From contig CAZGNZ010000027.1 of NCBI GenBank assembly GCA_964527215.1, positions 1 through 58,611 of the forward strand: a stretch of 58,611 nucleotides of DNA. Direction: 5' to 3'. The notes under the pieces are model-generated. The model saw only the letters and a program-made list of their open reading frames with translations, was not told the DNA's origin and did not search any database. Shown here piece after piece: positions 45,118 through 53,304 of this stretch. Positions within the stretch are counted from its first letter, which is position 1; the number at the start of each line of letters is the position of its first letter. Source of the DNA: CAZGNZ01 sp964527215. Lineage in GTDB: Bacteria; Fidelibacterota; Marinisomatia; SCGC-AAA003-L08; JACNLC01. Both the position numbers and the translations under genes were made by a program.

Positions 45118-45731
45118 CATTCGTCAAAACGATTTATGAAAACCGGTTCTTTGTTGACCAGAATTGTATTGATCAGATAGAAACTGCACATCTGCTTCAC
45201 TTGATTCTACAAAATTGAAAGTCCTTTTCTTTGAAGGAAAAACCCAAAAGAACACGCGCAACAGGTTAGTTTCATCTCGATTGAATCTTTCATTGAATCC
45301 GCCAGTGGGCAGGTTTTTAATCCGTCTTCTGACGGACAAGTGTAACTGGGTGTATTCCCCGCCGCTTGTTGAAAATCCGCCATTTGGCGTGGCAGGGAAA
45401 TCTTCCGTGACCGTGGGGGGGGTCAGTCGTTCTCGCACCGGATTCAATTTTGTTTTGGACAGCTTTTTTCTGAAATCGACTTTCAGTCACATCCCCCAAA
45501 CCTGCCGATTCATCAATGTGCTGGATTGATATTGCGGACAAACCATAACGCTGTCACAATGGCATAGAACCGATAAATGTAAGTATAGAGGTGCTTCCGT
45601 CAAGTTCAGCGCTTTCGGCAAATCGTAATGCTGTCCGAATTGAGCCAAATTTCGGTAAATTTAGACTGTCTTCGAGGTCAATATTTAAACATAACACGCA
45701 CTAACCTCCGCAGTACTGTGAAAGGAACACG
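45118..45731. other. Intergenic region carrying dispersed repeat copy 4
   Basis: Both long frames here (45124-45447 minus, 45215-45529 plus) read through the repeat and are not genes. No other feature except a probable promoter before 45732 (no clear boxes). Confidence 0.45.
45293..45401 (-). repeat. Dispersed multi-hairpin repeat, copy 4 (inverted, internal deletion)
   Basis: Inverted relative to copies 1-3. Contains, read on the minus strand, the CCACGCCAAATGGCGGAT unit, AACAAGCGGCGGGGAATACACCC, GTCCGTCAGAAGACGGAT and the final CCCACTGGCGGATTCAA. The outer end ATTTCCCTGCC is joined directly to the second unit, so the first palindrome and its linker are missing. Confidence 0.75.
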
Positions 45732-46004
45732 ATGGATCGCAGCATCCTGAATCTGGCAGTGGGGATTCTTTTGGCAGGCTTGGTTCTGTCCATAATTTTC
45801 AAATTGCTGAAATTTGCCCTGGTGGGCGTTTTCTTTGCCGGGGCACCACTCTTAATCATTGGTCTTGTCCTTTCGGGAGCAGGACTGATAGTTTCCATTG
45901 TTGTGGGAATCGCAGTTGTTCTCATTGCCGGGCTGATCATGCCTTTCCTGGCCCCCCTGATAATCGCTGCAGTGATTGTCGGTTTTCTACTGAAAAAAGC
46001 CTAA
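45732..46004 (+). CDS. Small hydrophobic membrane protein
   Basis: 90 aa, nearly all hydrophobic, three to four membrane segments (ILNLAVGILLAGLVLSIIF; LVGVFFAGAPLLIIGLVLS; LIAGLIMPFLAPLIIAAVIV). AAAGGAA precedes the ATG. No family recognised. 27 bp ahead of the GH5 gene, so possibly cotranscribed with it. Confidence 0.65.
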   Translation: MDRSILNLAVGILLAGLVLSIIFKLLKFALVGVFFAGAPLLIIGLVLSGAGLIVSIVVGIAVVLIAGLIMPFLAPLIIAAVIVGFLLKKA

Positions 46005-46031
46005 ACCAACCAACTTCAAGGCACTCGAATC

Positions 46032-47096
46032 ATGAAACCGATACAATTTCCGGTATTCTTGCTGATAATGGCCGTTTCTGCATTGCAGTGTACATCAGAC
46101 AGTTCCGCCAACAGCAGCGGCCCCGATCCGGGGGATGAAGATCCGGCGGATGCATTTGAACAGAATCAGAGGCTTGGCCGGGGCATCAACCTTGGAAATG
46201 CTCTAGAGGCGGATAACGAAGGCGACTGGGGGGTTATCATTGAAGATCGCTTTTTCGAGATCATTGCCGGTGCCGGATTTTCGCATGTCAGGCTGCCAGT
46301 CAAATGGTCTGCGCATACCGGCACGGATCAGCCTTATGACATAGATCCGGATTTTATGTCGCGGATTCATCACCTTGCAGGTATTGCCATTGAAAATGAT
46401 CTGCTGATTATCATCAACTGCCATCATTTTGAAGAAATTTATGAAAACCCTGCCGGACAGCTGGAAAGATTCCTGAGTATCTGGCAGCAGACGGCATCAT
46501 CATTTGCCGATTACGGCAGCAGCATCCTGTTTGAAATACTGAATGAACCGCGGGACAATCTCACCGCAGCGGTATGGAATGATTATCTGCAGCAGGCCGT
46601 TGAACTGATTCGGACTGTCAGCCCTGAGCGCACCCTGCTGGTTGGCACTGCTGAATGGGGAGGGCTGGCAAGCCTGGATGACCTTATGCTGCCGGAAGAT
46701 GATAATATCATTGTGACGTTTCATTATTACAATCCGTTCGAGTTCACGCATCAGGGTGCAGACTGGGTGACAGGTGCGGACAGCTGGCTGGGGACTACCT
46801 GGACCCAGACCGGTGCCCAGCGGTTGGCCGTTCAGCAGGATCTGGATTTGGCCCGGACCTGGGCCGATGCCAATAACCGGCCGCTTCATATGGGAGAATT
46901 CGGATCCTATGAGGAGGCAGATATGAATTCACGGACAGCCTGGACCCGGTTTGTAACCGAACAGGCGGAATTACGGGATATCAGCTGGGCCTATTGGGAG
47001 TTCTGCTCGGGCTTTGCCGCATACGATCTGGATCAGGATCAATGGATCTGGGATTTACTCAATGCCTTGATTCCCGGAACACTCGAATCCAAGTAA
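46032..47096 (+). CDS. Lipoprotein GH5 endoglucanase-like hydrolase
   Basis: 354 aa. Signal peptide with a lipobox-like VSALQC (Cys about 20), so probably surface or outer-membrane anchored, then a Ser/Asp/Pro linker. GH5 TIM barrel: GRGINLGNALE, FSHVRLPVKWS, IIINCHHF, the acid/base Glu in EILNEPR (about 168), TFHYYNPFEFTH, and the nucleophile Glu in HMGEFGSY (about 288), WAYWEFCSGF. Cleaves beta-1,4-linked glucan or mannan in relatives. Length is normal for the family. Confidence 0.92.
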   Translation: MKPIQFPVFLLIMAVSALQCTSDSSANSSGPDPGDEDPADAFEQNQRLGRGINLGNALEADNEGDWGVIIEDRFFEIIAGAGFSHVRLPVKWSAHTGTDQPYDIDPDFMSRIHHLAGIAIENDLLIIINCHHFEEIYENPAGQLERFLSIWQQTASSFADYGSSILFEILNEPRDNLTAAVWNDYLQQAVELIRTVSPERTLLVGTAEWGGLASLDDLMLPEDDNIIVTFHYYNPFEFTHQGADWVTGADSWLGTTWTQTGAQRLAVQQDLDLARTWADANNRPLHMGEFGSYEEADMNSRTAWTRFVTEQAELRDISWAYWEFCSGFAAYDLDQDQWIWDLLNALIPGTLESK

Positions 47097-47266
47097 GCAG
47101 CCATTTTGAATCTGCCATGGAAATTGACGGCACGGTTTTCAATCGAGAGCTGCAGTATTGGGAATTGGAATTTTTTAACAGCCATCCTTCATAACATAAA
47201 CACAGGACAAATGTCATCATTATACCTGGAGAACATCATATTGCAAGGAATAGACAGGGAGCCATT

Positions 47267-49687
47267 TTGAATAAACCTATTTTTACATTATCGGTTATTT
47301 TACTGCTGTCGTTAATATTCGGTTCAGAAAGCCTGACCTATCAGCAGCCGCCGGATGAACTGAACCGCATTATTGATACCCCAAAAACACCTTTTGTAAA
47401 ACTCAGTCCGGACAATAAGTGGCTGCTTCTGCAGACCCGGCCGCCTTTACCGTCGATTGAAGAACTGGCTCAGCCTGAGCTGAAACTGGCCGGTCACCGA
47501 ATCAATCCTCTCACCAACGGCATCAGCCAGCCCAGATACACCCAGGATCTGACCCTGATGTCGGTGGAGTCCGGTGAAGAGTACGATATCACCGGCATGC
47601 CGCGTCATCCCAAAATCTCTCATCTGACCTGGGCAGCAAACGGGAGTCATGCTGCTTTTACGCACACTGCCGAAAACGGGATTGAGTTATGGGTAGTTGC
47701 CGTAAAATCCAAAAAGGCCAGACGACTGACGGATCCTATTCTGAACGAGGCTTTCGGAAGATCCCCTTTCGTGTGGCTGAAGGATGGAAAAAAACTGATT
47801 GTCAATACCGTTTTGAAGGACCGCGGGCCAGTTCCGGTGGAGAACCTGATCCCGGACGGTCCGACCATCCAGAGTTCACATGGGGTAAAAGCGCCGGCCC
47901 GCACCTATCAGAATCTTCTTACCGGCAAACATGATGAAGCGCTTTTTGAGTATTACTTTACCGGGCAGCTGCAGCTGCTGGATCTCAGAGGCCGGTTAAA
48001 AAGCATCGGAGAGCCCCGGCTGTTTCGAAGTTTTTCATTTTCTCCGAATGAAAAATTCCTGCTGGTCAGTTACAACAAACCGCCCTATTCCTATCTGGTG
48101 CCGTCCTATCGTTTTCCCCGTGTGTCTGAAGTGTGGACACCCAAAGGAAAATTGGTTACAACAGTGGCAGACCTTCCTTTGGCAGAGAATATCCCCATCC
48201 ACTGGGATGCTGTCCGGACCGGTCCAAGATATATCAGCTGGCGACGGGATATGCCGGCTGTTCTTGTATGGGCGGAAGCGCTTGATGAAGGGGATCCGGG
48301 TATTGATATGACGTTCCGGGATGAATTGTATTACTGGAATGCCCCGTTTACAGACGATCCGGTACCATGGCAGAAACTGGAATGGCGGTACGGAGGCATT
48401 GCCTGGGGCAACAGCGAAACCGCGCTGATTTACGAAAACTGGTATAAATCAAGACAGAAAAGAGTCTGGATCCTAAATCCTGATACATACCAAACCGAAA
48501 CCGAAGCACTGCTTGATATAAATACGGAAGACCGCTATGCTGATCCGGGAAATCCGGAATATGAGCTAAATAACTGGGGGCGGTGGGTTCTGGCTGTGAC
48601 AAAAAACAAAGAGCTGTTCCTGTATGGAGACGGAGCCGGACCGGAAGGTGAGTATCCGTTTATTGACCGATTGAATCTGAAGACACGTGAAACGGAACGT
48701 TTATGGCAATGTGAAAAAGGAGCCTACGAGTATGCCGTAAACGTGGTGGATAAGGAGAAACTGGAATTTGTTACGCGTCGGGAGAATCCCAAGGTTCCGG
48801 GAAATTACTGCATGCGAAATATTTCGGCTGAAAATCCGTCGTTTCGGCAGATTACACAGTTTGACAATCCTTTTCCAAATCTGGCCGGAATTCAGAAGGA
48901 AATAATTAAGTATCAGCGCGATGATGGGATTGATTTGAGCGGAACGCTGTTTCTGCCTTCAGATTATTCCGTCAGTGATGGCCCGCTCCCGGTCCTGATG
49001 TGGGCATATCCGACAGATTTCAAAAGTGTTGATGCTGCAGGGCAGATGCAGGGGAGTCCGGATCAGTTCATATGGCTGAGCCACTGGGCACCGGCTATCT
49101 GGGTGACACAGGGGTTTGCGGTTTTTGATGATCCGGCCATGCCCATTGTTGGAGAAGGTGATACCGAGCCCAACGATTCTTTTATTCCGCAGTTGGTTTC
49201 CAGTGCGCAGGCCGCTGTGGATGTACTGGTTGATCGGGGAGTGGCGGATTCGAACCGGATTTTCATCGGCGGTCATTCATACGGGGCTTTCATGACTGCC
49301 AACCTTCTGGCACACACAGACCTTTTCGCAGGCGGTATCGCCCGATCCGGAGCGTATAATCGGACCCTGACTCCATTTGGATTTCAGGCAGAGCAGCGAA
49401 CATTCTGGGATGCGCCCGATGTTTACATCACCATGTCTCCATTTCGTTATGCGGATAAAATCAATGAACCGCTGCTGCTCATCCACGGAGCCAACGACAG
49501 CAACAGCGGAACCTACCCAATGCAGTCCGAGCGGCTGTTCAACGCCATAAAGGGGAATGGGGGGACCACCCGGCTTGTCATGCTGCCCTATGAGGGACAC
49601 GGCTATAAATCCCGGGAATCTGTAGGGCACATGCTCTGGGAAATGTCCCAGTGGCTGAACCCTGTCCAAACGGTTGAAAACAAATAA
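47267..49687 (+). CDS. Exported S9-family peptidase (glutamyl-endopeptidase-like)
   Basis: 806 aa from a TTG start after AGGGAG, giving a signal peptide (FTLSVILLLSLIFGS). An N-terminal propeller-like region (about 40-560) precedes an alpha/beta-hydrolase domain with GGHSYGAFM (Ser about 670), HGANDSNSG (Asp about 741) and EGHGYKSRE (His about 777). The long propeller and the GGHSYGAF form fit the S9D/glutamyl endopeptidase branch rather than classical prolyl oligopeptidase. Predicted periplasmic peptide degradation. Confidence 0.88.
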   Translation: MNKPIFTLSVILLLSLIFGSESLTYQQPPDELNRIIDTPKTPFVKLSPDNKWLLLQTRPPLPSIEELAQPELKLAGHRINPLTNGISQPRYTQDLTLMSVESGEEYDITGMPRHPKISHLTWAANGSHAAFTHTAENGIELWVVAVKSKKARRLTDPILNEAFGRSPFVWLKDGKKLIVNTVLKDRGPVPVENLIPDGPTIQSSHGVKAPARTYQNLLTGKHDEALFEYYFTGQLQLLDLRGRLKSIGEPRLFRSFSFSPNEKFLLVSYNKPPYSYLVPSYRFPRVSEVWTPKGKLVTTVADLPLAENIPIHWDAVRTGPRYISWRRDMPAVLVWAEALDEGDPGIDMTFRDELYYWNAPFTDDPVPWQKLEWRYGGIAWGNSETALIYENWYKSRQKRVWILNPDTYQTETEALLDINTEDRYADPGNPEYELNNWGRWVLAVTKNKELFLYGDGAGPEGEYPFIDRLNLKTRETERLWQCEKGAYEYAVNVVDKEKLEFVTRRENPKVPGNYCMRNISAENPSFRQITQFDNPFPNLAGIQKEIIKYQRDDGIDLSGTLFLPSDYSVSDGPLPVLMWAYPTDFKSVDAAGQMQGSPDQFIWLSHWAPAIWVTQGFAVFDDPAMPIVGEGDTEPNDSFIPQLVSSAQAAVDVLVDRGVADSNRIFIGGHSYGAFMTANLLAHTDLFAGGIARSGAYNRTLTPFGFQAEQRTFWDAPDVYITMSPFRYADKINEPLLLIHGANDSNSGTYPMQSERLFNAIKGNGGTTRLVMLPYEGHGYKSRESVGHMLWEMSQWLNPVQTVENK

Positions 49688-49695
49688 TTACATCC

Positions 49696-50487
49696 ATGAA
49701 CCTGGGACTGTCCGATAAAACCGCCATGATTGCCGCTGCCAGTGAAGGTCTGGGATTTGCAGTTGCCAGACAGCTTGCAGAGGAGGGTGCTCATGTATCC
49801 ATATGCGGACGCAGGGAGAAATCCGTAAATGAAGCTGTGGAGCGGATCAATGCCGATCACCCGGGAAAAGCGGTCGGCACCGCTGCTGATGTCTGCAATC
49901 CTGGGGATATTCTGAAATGGCGGGATGAGACTCTTGACCGTTTTGGAAGTGTGGAGTTTCTGGTAACCAACTCCGGCGGTCCGCCTGCCGCGAATTTTCT
50001 GGATATTACAGATGATCACTGGGAGGATGCCTTTCACCTGCTGCTGCTGAGTACCATTCGAATGATTCGGAGTGTTCTGCCGAAGATGCGGGATCAGCGG
50101 CGCGGGGCTATTCTGACCATTACCTCCTCAACGGTCAAGGAACCCATTGATGCTCTGGTGATGTCGAACGTGATGCGGTCCGGAATTGTCAGCCTTGTAA
50201 AAACCCTTTCCACTCAAATGGCTCCAGTCGGCATTCGCATCAATAATTTGATCCCCGGCCGAATAAAAACCCGGCGTCTGGAAGCACTGGATGAAATCTG
50301 GGCATTTCGAACCGGTGTGACAACGGACAAATGGCAAAAGGACATGTATCAGAAAATACCTGCCGGTCGATATGGAAAACCTGAAGAATTCGCCCGCGCC
50401 GCTGCTTTTCTGCTGAGCGATGCGGCTGAATACATCACCGGAACATCCCTTGTTGTGGACGGCGGTGCATTGAAATCCGTATTATAG
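49696..50487 (+). CDS. SDR-family oxidoreductase with altered active site
   Basis: 263 aa Rossmann fold. The NAD(P) site is relaxed (AAASEGLGFAVARQLAEEG), followed by ICGRRE, NSGGPPA and TITSS. Where classical SDRs have Tyr-x3-Lys, this protein has SNVMRSG, so Tyr and Lys are replaced by Ser and Arg. A divergent SDR branch has the same SN..R pattern, so this is not simply a mutation. C-terminal block GTSLVVDGG. Nine bp after the S9 peptidase; possibly one transcript. Confidence 0.85.
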   Translation: MNLGLSDKTAMIAAASEGLGFAVARQLAEEGAHVSICGRREKSVNEAVERINADHPGKAVGTAADVCNPGDILKWRDETLDRFGSVEFLVTNSGGPPAANFLDITDDHWEDAFHLLLLSTIRMIRSVLPKMRDQRRGAILTITSSTVKEPIDALVMSNVMRSGIVSLVKTLSTQMAPVGIRINNLIPGRIKTRRLEALDEIWAFRTGVTTDKWQKDMYQKIPAGRYGKPEEFARAAAFLLSDAAEYITGTSLVVDGGALKSVL

Positions 50488-50539
50488 TTATAAAGGGTTT
50501 TATATTATGCTCTTAAACGTAAAAAATAAATAGTGATAC

Positions 50540-50800
50540 ATGGATAGTCAACGTTATTTTACATTAGAAAAAAAGCAATTGATAATTCCCAGAATCCAGG
50601 AATATTTCGAAAACGAAATAGACCAGCATATCGGTAATCTGGATGCTGAGTTTTTACTGGATTTCATGGCATCCCTGCTTGGACCGCACATGTACAATGC
50701 GGCCCTGAAAGACGCAGGGCAGTTGCTGATGGAAAAACTGGGTGATATTGAGATCGCCTTAACCGAGCTGGAAAAGCCCGACGAATCAGAAATTCAATAG
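50540..50800 (+). CDS. DUF2164 family protein
   Basis: 86 aa. Conserved features of DUF2164: IPRIQEYFENEIDQHIGNLD, LLDFMASLLGPHMYNAALKD and a helical C-terminus. Function unknown; predicted soluble. Followed 10 bp later by the PilZ gene, suggesting cotranscription. No strong Shine-Dalgarno is visible. Confidence 0.8.
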   Translation: MDSQRYFTLEKKQLIIPRIQEYFENEIDQHIGNLDAEFLLDFMASLLGPHMYNAALKDAGQLLMEKLGDIEIALTELEKPDESEIQ

Positions 50801-50810
50801 GAAAAATACC

Positions 50811-51254
50811 ATGACCGAAAATCGTCGATTTAAACGATTGCCTTTTGATGCCGCTGCATGCATTGAATTCCTGTATCAGGATGAGGTTCTGTCAGACCCG
50901 CTGAAAGCAGCCCTCTCAAATCCAAACCGCCTGATCCCGCTGACAAAAGGGAAATCCATTCAAGTGACCGGTGAGGTTTTGGATCTCTCCATCAAAGGTG
51001 CACTGGTTCTCCCCGAATTTGAACTGCCAATAGATACAGGACGAAAGGTCCTTCTTGAAATCCAGCTGAATGGAACGGATCTGTCTCTTGAATTTGAAGC
51101 CGAGTTGGTCCATAAAGGACAAAAAAGACTGGGATTTCAATTCATTCGCACAGACCCCGAATCCATGATGCATCTGAGAAGATTTCTGGAACTGAATCTG
51201 GGAAGCGATGAGCTTGTGGCTCGTGAAATTTCCATCCTGGCAGATGGGAAATAA
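50811..51254 (+). CDS. PilZ-domain protein (c-di-GMP effector)
   Basis: 147 aa, a stand-alone PilZ domain. The c-di-GMP-binding elements are present: an RxxxR-type RRFKR at residues about 5-9 and LDLSIKGA (DxSxxG) near residue 58. The barrel continues through LELNGTDLSLEFEAELVH-like strands and ends in a helix. AGGAAAAATACC lies just before the ATG. It may link second-messenger signalling to motility or surface traits; no flagellar gene is adjacent. Confidence 0.85.
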   Translation: MTENRRFKRLPFDAAACIEFLYQDEVLSDPLKAALSNPNRLIPLTKGKSIQVTGEVLDLSIKGALVLPEFELPIDTGRKVLLEIQLNGTDLSLEFEAELVHKGQKRLGFQFIRTDPESMMHLRRFLELNLGSDELVAREISILADGK

Positions 51255-51423
51255 ATTCAGTTTCAATTCGCCTTCAACCATACCGGAAACTGAATTCAAC
51301 CTCTGATAAAATCCCGGCAAGTTACATGAATGCTCTCCGCCCCGACCCGGTTGCAATCACCGATGAGACATTCTTCTATTCACAGTGACCTGCGCTCCCT
51401 TTATCTGTCGGTAAAACCAGTTC

Positions 51424-51442
51424 ATGCAGCTGAGAGCTGCAT
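51424..51442 (+). promoter_or_regulatory. Hairpin upstream of the 5'-nucleotidase leader ORF
   Basis: Perfect ATGCAGCT / AGCTGCAT stem with loop GAG, followed by a CACGGAGG ribosome site. Could be an mRNA control element. Confidence 0.4.
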
Positions 51443-51458
51443 CCTGCACGGAGGAACG

Positions 51459-51545
51459 ATGGGGACCTGTGCTGCAGAAACGCGGTGCAAACCGTTGTAT
51501 CTTCCAAAAAAATACATCCTGTACAAACTGTATAAGAAAGGCTGA
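51459..51545 (+). CDS. 28-codon leader ORF ahead of the 5'-nucleotidase gene
   Basis: ATG at 51459 preceded at good spacing by CACGGAGG, the strongest ribosome site in this intergenic stretch. It encodes a basic peptide (KPLYLPKKYILYKLYKKG at its end) and stops three bases before the nucleotidase ATG. It may serve translational coupling, since the nucleotidase itself has only a weak site. No homologue known to me. Confidence 0.4.
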   Translation: MGTCAAETRCKPLYLPKKYILYKLYKKG

Positions 51546-51548
51546 TTT

Positions 51549-53261
51549 ATGATGATGTCCAACCAGATCAAGTATTTCGTATGCCTGTTAATGACCTCAG
51601 TCACGCTGATCACGGCGGTGCGTGCAGAGCAAACTGTTATTCTGCTTGAAACCAGTGATCTGCATGGTTTTATCTGGAACTGGGATTATTTCGGAAACAG
51701 GGAGTTTGATCAGGGTCTGATAAAAGCAGCTGCACTGATCAAACAGATCAGACAGAAACATGAAGCAGTACTCCTCCTTGACGGAGGTGATACAATCCAG
51801 GGATCTCCTTTAATTTATTACTACAATGTGATGAAACCCGATGAAGCGGGTCCGATGGCAGTTTGCATGAACGCTCTGGAATATGATGCCATGACAATCG
51901 GAAATCATGAATACAATTTCGGACAGCCGGTACTTGACAAGTTCATTGATGAAGCCGAGTTTCCCGTCATGTCTGCCAACATCCTCCACAAGGGACAGTT
52001 CAAGTATCAGCCGTATTTTATAAAGAAGATCAAGGGCATAACCATCGGTGTGCTTGGTTTGACCACTATCGGGATACCGGTATGGGAAAACCCGGATCAC
52101 ATCTCTGGTCTGGAGTTCAGGGACCCCATTGCCGCAGCGCAAGACCTGATCCCGGAACTGCAGGCATTGGGTGCCACAGTACTGGTGGCTCTAGTACATG
52201 CCGGTCCGCATCTCGAACCGGAAAATCCCTGGGATGACGGTGCCTGGGAGACCGATTACCGCACCTGGGTGGATAAGGGATATGCTCATGTGCCTGAACA
52301 GAATTTCATGATTACGCTGGCGGAGGCGTGTCCGGAACTGGATGTCATAATGGGCGGACATGCCCATTCCCTGATACCCGACGCCCGGGTCAACGGTGTA
52401 CTGCTGACTGAGCCGTATGCCTACGGCAGGGGCATATCCAAAGTCACTCTCACCGTGGATGACTCCGGCCGTGTCATTGATAAGCACGGGGAATTTCTGA
52501 GCGTAAAGGAAGTAGCGCCTGACCCGGAACTGGAACAGATTTCTAAAGTCTATCATGACACTGCACTTGAATATGTGCGTTCCCCTTTGGGGTTTGCGTC
52601 ATCTGCTTTCCCGGGAGGGAATCAGGCCCGGCTAAAAGACGGTCCCCTGACGGACTTTATCAATGAAGTACAGTTCGATATTGCCAGGAATGCTGGATAT
52701 CCCGCGGATGTATCACTGGCTGCCGTGTTCAATGACCGAGGGAGACTGAATGCCGGAACGATCACCGTGGCAGATGTCTATGGCATTTATCAGTATGAAA
52801 ACACCCTGGTCGTAATGGAGATCAGCGGATCCCAGCTGCGGGCTGCTTTGGAACATGATGCGGGGTACTGGAAGCAGCTGGACGGGGAAACCGATGCGGT
52901 TCATACTGCGGATGAACTGAAATCTGGTGATGTACGGGACTACAATTGGGATATCTACAGCGGGATAGATTATACAATCGATTTGCGCCTTCCGGAAGGT
53001 GAGCGGGTCACTGAACTGCGCTTCAACCAGAAGCCGGTCCGCCCGAACCAGAAACTGATTTTGGCAGTCAACAGCTACCGGGCCGGCGGAGGCGGGGGAT
53101 ATACAATGTTTCAGGAGGGTCGAATTCTCTGGCAGTCAATGACAGAAATCCGCGACTATATGGTGAACTACATTGCCGAAAAGGATACACTTCGGCCGGG
53201 TGATTATTATCAGTTGAACTGGAAACTGGAGCCGGAATACTTAATCGATAAGGTCAAATGA
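51549..53261 (+). CDS. Exported 5'-nucleotidase / 2',3'-cyclic nucleotide phosphodiesterase family
   Basis: 570 aa. A signal peptide (about 1-25, ending VRAEQ) predicts a periplasmic enzyme. Metallophosphatase motifs: DLHGF (about 37), LDGGDTIQGS (78), GNHEYNFG (117), VHAGPH (216) and GGHAHS (268). The C-terminal nucleotidase substrate domain has DVSLAAVFNDRGRLNAG, QYENTLVVMEISG and AVNSYRAGGGGGYTMF. Salvages phosphate and nucleosides from extracellular nucleotides. Confidence 0.9.
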   Translation: MMMSNQIKYFVCLLMTSVTLITAVRAEQTVILLETSDLHGFIWNWDYFGNREFDQGLIKAAALIKQIRQKHEAVLLLDGGDTIQGSPLIYYYNVMKPDEAGPMAVCMNALEYDAMTIGNHEYNFGQPVLDKFIDEAEFPVMSANILHKGQFKYQPYFIKKIKGITIGVLGLTTIGIPVWENPDHISGLEFRDPIAAAQDLIPELQALGATVLVALVHAGPHLEPENPWDDGAWETDYRTWVDKGYAHVPEQNFMITLAEACPELDVIMGGHAHSLIPDARVNGVLLTEPYAYGRGISKVTLTVDDSGRVIDKHGEFLSVKEVAPDPELEQISKVYHDTALEYVRSPLGFASSAFPGGNQARLKDGPLTDFINEVQFDIARNAGYPADVSLAAVFNDRGRLNAGTITVADVYGIYQYENTLVVMEISGSQLRAALEHDAGYWKQLDGETDAVHTADELKSGDVRDYNWDIYSGIDYTIDLRLPEGERVTELRFNQKPVRPNQKLILAVNSYRAGGGGGYTMFQEGRILWQSMTEIRDYMVNYIAEKDTLRPGDYYQLNWKLEPEYLIDKVK

Positions 53262-53304
53262 AGCCGTCCATCAGCCGGGGCTTTCTGCCGCCGGCTGCAG
53301 AAAT

